Origin: Tolypeutes matacus
Lineage: Eukaryota > Chordata > Mammalia > Cingulata > Chlamyphoridae
Assembly: GCA_026826555.1 (NCBI GenBank)
Contig: JAKSZT010054215.1
Location: 22,893,232-22,957,231 of the forward strand
Length of the DNA stretch: 64,000 nucleotides
Reading direction: 5' to 3'
In this document: positions 60,583 through 64,000 of the stretch, piece after piece
How positions within the stretch are numbered: the first letter of the stretch is position 1
Layout: the number at the start of each line of letters is the position of its first letter
The notes under the pieces: model-generated
Database searches by the model: none
Seen by the model: the letters and a program-made list of their open reading frames with translations, nothing else
Told to the model about the DNA's origin: nothing
Position numbers and translations under genes: made by a program

Positions 60583-60903
60583 TGAAATTATTGGAACTAG
60601 CTAAAGTGATCTCACCCTAGTTTATTGTTACTCCAGACTGGCCTCACCTGTGTGTCTACTGCTACTGTGATGATTATCCTAAACTGGCCTCACTCCTGTT
60701 TATACTTGTTATCATGATGGTAAGCCCTCCACTCTCCCGTTTGAATCTATAAAAACCCTCAAAATTGGGGAGGCAGATTTTGGATCCTTAGGCCACTGTC
60801 CTCCTTTGCTATGTACAAGCAAATAAACTCTTCCTCTCTTTGAAACCCCCATGTCTCAGGAATTGGTCCTTAAGGAAGCAAATAGGGCAAGAACCTGCTT
60901 TCA
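60583..60903 (+). mobile_element. ERV LTR (class I-like), second family
   Basis: LTR promoter layout on the plus strand: TATAAAA at 60748-60754, then R-like text, AATAAA at 60822-60827, and CATGTCTCAGG-type U5. The ends are approximate. No duplication or internal genes were identified. It differs from the LTR at 61404. Confidence 0.6.
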
Positions 60904-61403
60904 CTCAGTATCGTTCATTTTTAGAGGAACAACTTGGAAATACTGACATTTTCTGTGTGAATTGAAATGGGCTTATGAGGGCATTACTCTTAAGATTACC
61001 TTTTGAGGGCATTATTCTTAAAATAAATATACCCCCGTTTCAAATAAAAATAAAAACTACACGAATTAAACATTAATTAAGGGCAATTATTTTATTTAGA
61101 AAAGATTTATTCCCTTCCTAAAGAAACAATCTTAGGGTTCCAAGCTAGATTGCTTAAAGATTTAAAAATGCACCTAGATCGATACCTATTTTTTTAAACA
61201 CACAGATGTGCACACACATGCACCCATGCACCTTGTGAAGCACGTTGCTACTTCATTTCTTCCAAAGAAAAAAGGGAAACAATTGCTTTCCAGCTTAAAG
61301 AACCTATTCTCAAGGCAAAATGAGTGTCACCTCAGCAAAGGGAGTTGACAAAAATGCTCAGTTGGCTGGGAATCACCTCCCAGGATTAGCAAGGATTTAG
61401 TTC
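60904..61403. other. No gene recognised between two LTRs
   Basis: About 500 bp, AT-rich with a CA-rich patch at 61198-61230. No retroviral gag, pol or env features were seen, so the two LTRs do not bound a provirus. Confidence 0.5.
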
Positions 61404-61882
61404 TGAGGCAGTTTAGCATAGGGGAAGGAAAGACTTGGGTCACAGCTGAAGACTCGGCAGAAAACATGGCAGTGAGGCAACCCCCCCCCCCCCAAACTTA
61501 TTGAGGGATCCTGGGAGACCCTGGCCACAACATCCCATTTGGAACTCTTTCTGGGGCCAAGGAGAAGCCCAAACAGGCCTCCTCATTGGGTTCCTAAGAG
61601 CTAACAGGCAGGGTCCAATCAGAACAGCAAATGGCTGGGGCCCCTCCCCAACATTAGGAAGGGGGAGGAGGAAAGTTTTAAAGAGGCCTAACCGGGGGGG
61701 GGCCCCCACGTGCGCAACTCATCCTGGAGCATGCCTACATCCACGTCCAGGACTGTGTATTCTTTTCTTGTTTCTTAATAAACTCTTTACTCCCTTCGCT
61801 ACCCTATGGTGTGTCCTTAAATTCTTTTATGCAACATAAGCCAAGAACCTAGAAGCCCAGAACCCAGAGCTTTCCACCAACA
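61404..61882 (+). mobile_element. Solo ERV LTR with 4-bp duplication
   Basis: Starts TGAGGCAGTTTAG and ends TTTCCACCAACA, bracketed by GTTC on both sides (61400-61403 and 61883-61886). U3 holds a C13 run (61481-61493), CCAAT at 61615-61619 and TTTTAAA at 61676-61682. AATAAA is at 61777-61782. A 4-bp duplication fits gamma-type (class I) ERV integration. It is sister to 11500-12049. Confidence 0.9.
61481..61493. repeat. Poly(C) run of 13
   Basis: An uninterrupted C13 in the LTR U3. Prone to length variation and to sequencing error. Confidence 0.9.
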
Positions 61883-62669
61883 GTTCCAGCATTGTCCAAT
61901 TATGTGACATCACTAAAAGGAGAGGAGGTAATTTGAAGGGGAAGATGAAAAATCAGGAAACTAAAACCTTCTGAAGAAACACAAAATAGACCACTAATTG
62001 CTCTCAATTGGGAAAGAAACCTATCTGAGACAGAAGCACATAGTAGCTTTTGGTTGGACAATGCAAAAATGCTGACGACAACATGCCCTCTTTAGGTGGC
62101 AACTAGTAGAAAAATTTTTGAGTTATTAGCCCTTTAAAAATAATTTTGAATCTTCATTGAATTGCACATTGGTGAAAAAAAATCCATGAAATTAAAGTAC
62201 CCAATATTTGCATCACTTTGTATATAGCTGCATTTAGTACTATTTTATATTCTATTCTTTTCACTGACAAGATTTTGTATCCGTATTGGCTTATAGCGAC
62301 ATGGTGCAGGACTCATATTCTTTTAGCAGAGACACAGTTTATAGGACTTTTTTAAAAAGGAATTTTATGACTCAAATTTGTGCAGTAACTGCTGACAGGA
62401 CAAGGGGAAGTGGAAAAGTAGAAGTTGCCTATGCATTTAAGAGAATCCTATAAGTGCTTTAACAAATAGATAAGATGTTCTTGGAATGAGCTCATCCAAC
62501 GTTTGAATAAAACTGCTGGGAAGGTGGTGCTTAAGCAGTTTCGGTCTTTGATGCAAATGGGGTTCACCTTTCCTTTGCTAACACTGTTCATTCCTCCTTT
62601 CACTGCAGCCCAGGGTGTCTGAAAAGACTACGAGGAGCCCCAGTGCGAGGTGCTGGGCCTGGGCTGTGC
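61883..62669. other. No gene recognised
   Basis: AT-rich DNA without long frames or repeats that I can name. Confidence 0.4.
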
Positions 62670-62850
62670 CTGCAGTTTAGAATTGCCAGGGGAGCTTTCA
62701 GAATCCCAGACTCCCAGGTTCTACCCCAGACCCACTGTATCAGAAGGTCTCTGGAGGAGGAGTGGGGGAGAAAGGGGGTGAGTGCTGGTATTCTTCAAAG
62801 CGCCCCCCACTGACTGTAATGTGCGGCCAGGGCTGAGAACTAAGAGTCAA
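62670..62850. mobile_element. MER5-type DNA transposon fossil
   Basis: TTAGAATTGCCAGGGGAGCT, CCCAGACTCCCAGGTTC, TATCAGAAGGTCTCTGG and TAATGTGCGGCCAGGGCTGA follow MER5 order. The copy is diverged. Confidence 0.75.
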
Positions 62851-63623
62851 GAGACCACATTAACGGGTCCCTCATCTGGGTTCTCTGATTTCTATAATCT
62901 GGTCGAAGTACAAGGCTCATCTTGATTTCCTAATGGCAAATCGGTCGATGTGTGCCGACTGCTAAAGTGAAAATGAAACAGATTAAAATGCGGATGGGTC
63001 AAGATAGAAATATTTATTCATCCAACAAATGTTTATTAAGCATCTATTATATGCTCTGTTTTAGGTAATATGACTGGCTGAAAAATGAATAACACCTTGT
63101 TTCCCACTTTTTATTGGTATAAATAGGAAAGAGAAAAAAAAAAAAATAACTTTAAATGGGTAAAAATGATAAAGGCAAAAACCGTTTTGATTCACAGGAG
63201 GCATACCAGTGAAATGAAACCAGAGTTTAGTATGATTTCTGGCTGGGGGTAGTGGTGGAGGCTTTGTGTAGGAAAGGGCATTTGAACTGCTCTTGATTAT
63301 TGGGAAACACTTACATCCTGAGGAGTGGGGGACAGCTGGCAGAAGAGGTGGAAGAAGGGTATTAAAACTGGTGGAAACAATGTGAGAAAGAGCAGGGAGA
63401 GGGAAAATATGGGGCCTGTATGGAAAATGACAAATGTTTTAGTGTGGTTCAAACTCAGGTTGTATGGAGCAAAGGAGCAAAGGATTGGTCTTGAATTTCA
63501 GTACCAGGAGGCAAGGGGGCCTACATTTTGTGTGAGTCATGTAAAAGGGGTACCATTACAGACATTTGCCCTTTGGAAAGTAGGTATGATGTAAAAATAC
63601 AAGACTGAAAAATGTCCTATCTT
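62851..63623. other. Ancient repeat-like DNA, no gene
   Basis: 63010-63060 carries TTCATCCAACAAATGTTTAT text common at the edges of old mammalian repeats. The 89-codon frame at 63325-63594 lacks motifs. Confidence 0.4.
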
Positions 63624-63809
63624 TTTATTTTTTTTAACTCATCTCCCCCCACCCCAGATGGCTCCCTTGTCTGTCTGCTCGTTGTGGCTGCTCATTATCT
63701 CTGCTTGTTGTCTCTGCTCATTGTCTGCTCATTGTGTCTGCTTGTCTTCTTTAGGAGGCACCAGGAACCGAACCCAGGACCTCCCATGTAGAAGGTGGGT
63801 GCCCAAAAA
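63624..63809 (-). mobile_element. DAS-SINE, chimeric type, 5'-truncated
   Basis: CT-rich body with repeated TCATTGTCTGC/TGTCTGC text and a tRNA-like part with GGAACCGAACCC. The outermost tRNA 5' end is missing. GTCCTATCTT flanks it (63614-63623 and 63810-63819). Confidence 0.9.
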
Positions 63810-64000
63810 GTCCTATCTTGATAGAAGACCGTAAAGAGACAGATGTCTAAGTCCATCCTTGTCTGTCCTAAAGTCTCCTAGAATTGTTCATCTTCCCAGG
63901 GTAGCCTCTGAGAAAGCTGGATAATGCTGTGTGCTTTCCCCCCTGCCATATTCAATAAGGGTTAAAGACTTAATTATTTTATTATGAGTCAAACAGCCCT
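63810..64000. other. No feature recognised to window end
   Basis: Short unassigned stretch. No frame or repeat is supported. Confidence 0.4.

Noticed and set aside
60583..61882. Short provirus bounded by two LTRs
   Set aside because: The two LTRs are of different families, and the 500 bp between them holds no retroviral gene text.

Overview
This is vertebrate nuclear DNA from a placental mammal, almost certainly a xenarthran and most likely the nine-banded armadillo (Dasypus). The evidence is a set of tRNA-derived SINEs of three kinds: monomers, dimers, and chimeras of a tRNA head with a CT-rich body. They match the DAS-SINE family known from Dasypus. Around them lie mammal-wide repeats (MIR, L2, MER5, MaLR-type LTRs) and young, lineage-specific L1s. 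I found no host protein-coding exon, no functional RNA gene and no CpG-island promoter. The window reads as intergenic or intronic DNA built of nested retroelements.

Layout, left half (1-27 kb): almost solid minus-strand L1. An old, decayed L1 is split by a full-length younger L1 (about 610-9310) with an unusually long 3' tail, an ORF2 (3314-7135) broken by frameshifts, and an endonuclease domain that is still complete. The old L1 continues to about 13.4 kb, interrupted by dimeric SINEs (11.1 and 12.6 kb), an ERV LTR (11500-12049) and a 3' scrap of a younger L1 (13.4 kb). A full-length intronless copy of SKA1 mRNA (15165-17272, minus) follows. It carries its poly(A) tract and target-site duplication, a 75-nt in-frame insertion that looks like use of an upstream splice acceptor, a 1-nt frameshift, and a DAS-SINE inserted in the coding part. 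A second full-length L1 (17521-23722) comes next, then older L1 pieces to about 26.8 kb.

Layout, right half (27-64 kb): lower-copy, older sequence with scattered MIR, L2 and MER5 fragments, MaLR-type LTRs (41.6, 44.2, 48.8 and 51.7 kb), short L1 3' ends (31.0 and 48.2 kb), a four-unit SINE cluster (42.3-42.9 kb), an L1-tail/LTR/poly(A) composite (39.26-40.35 kb), and ERV LTRs at 60.6 and 61.4 kb. The last has a 4-bp target-site duplication.

Nothing here forms a working gene system. The interest lies in retroelement biology: how L1 machinery copied SKA1, SINE dimers and a possible L1-LTR hybrid transcript, and the order of nested insertions. Nearly every young L1 and SINE is on the minus strand. 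This would fit a plus-strand transcription unit crossing the window, but that is inference. All family assignments are by eye, without a repeat-library search.
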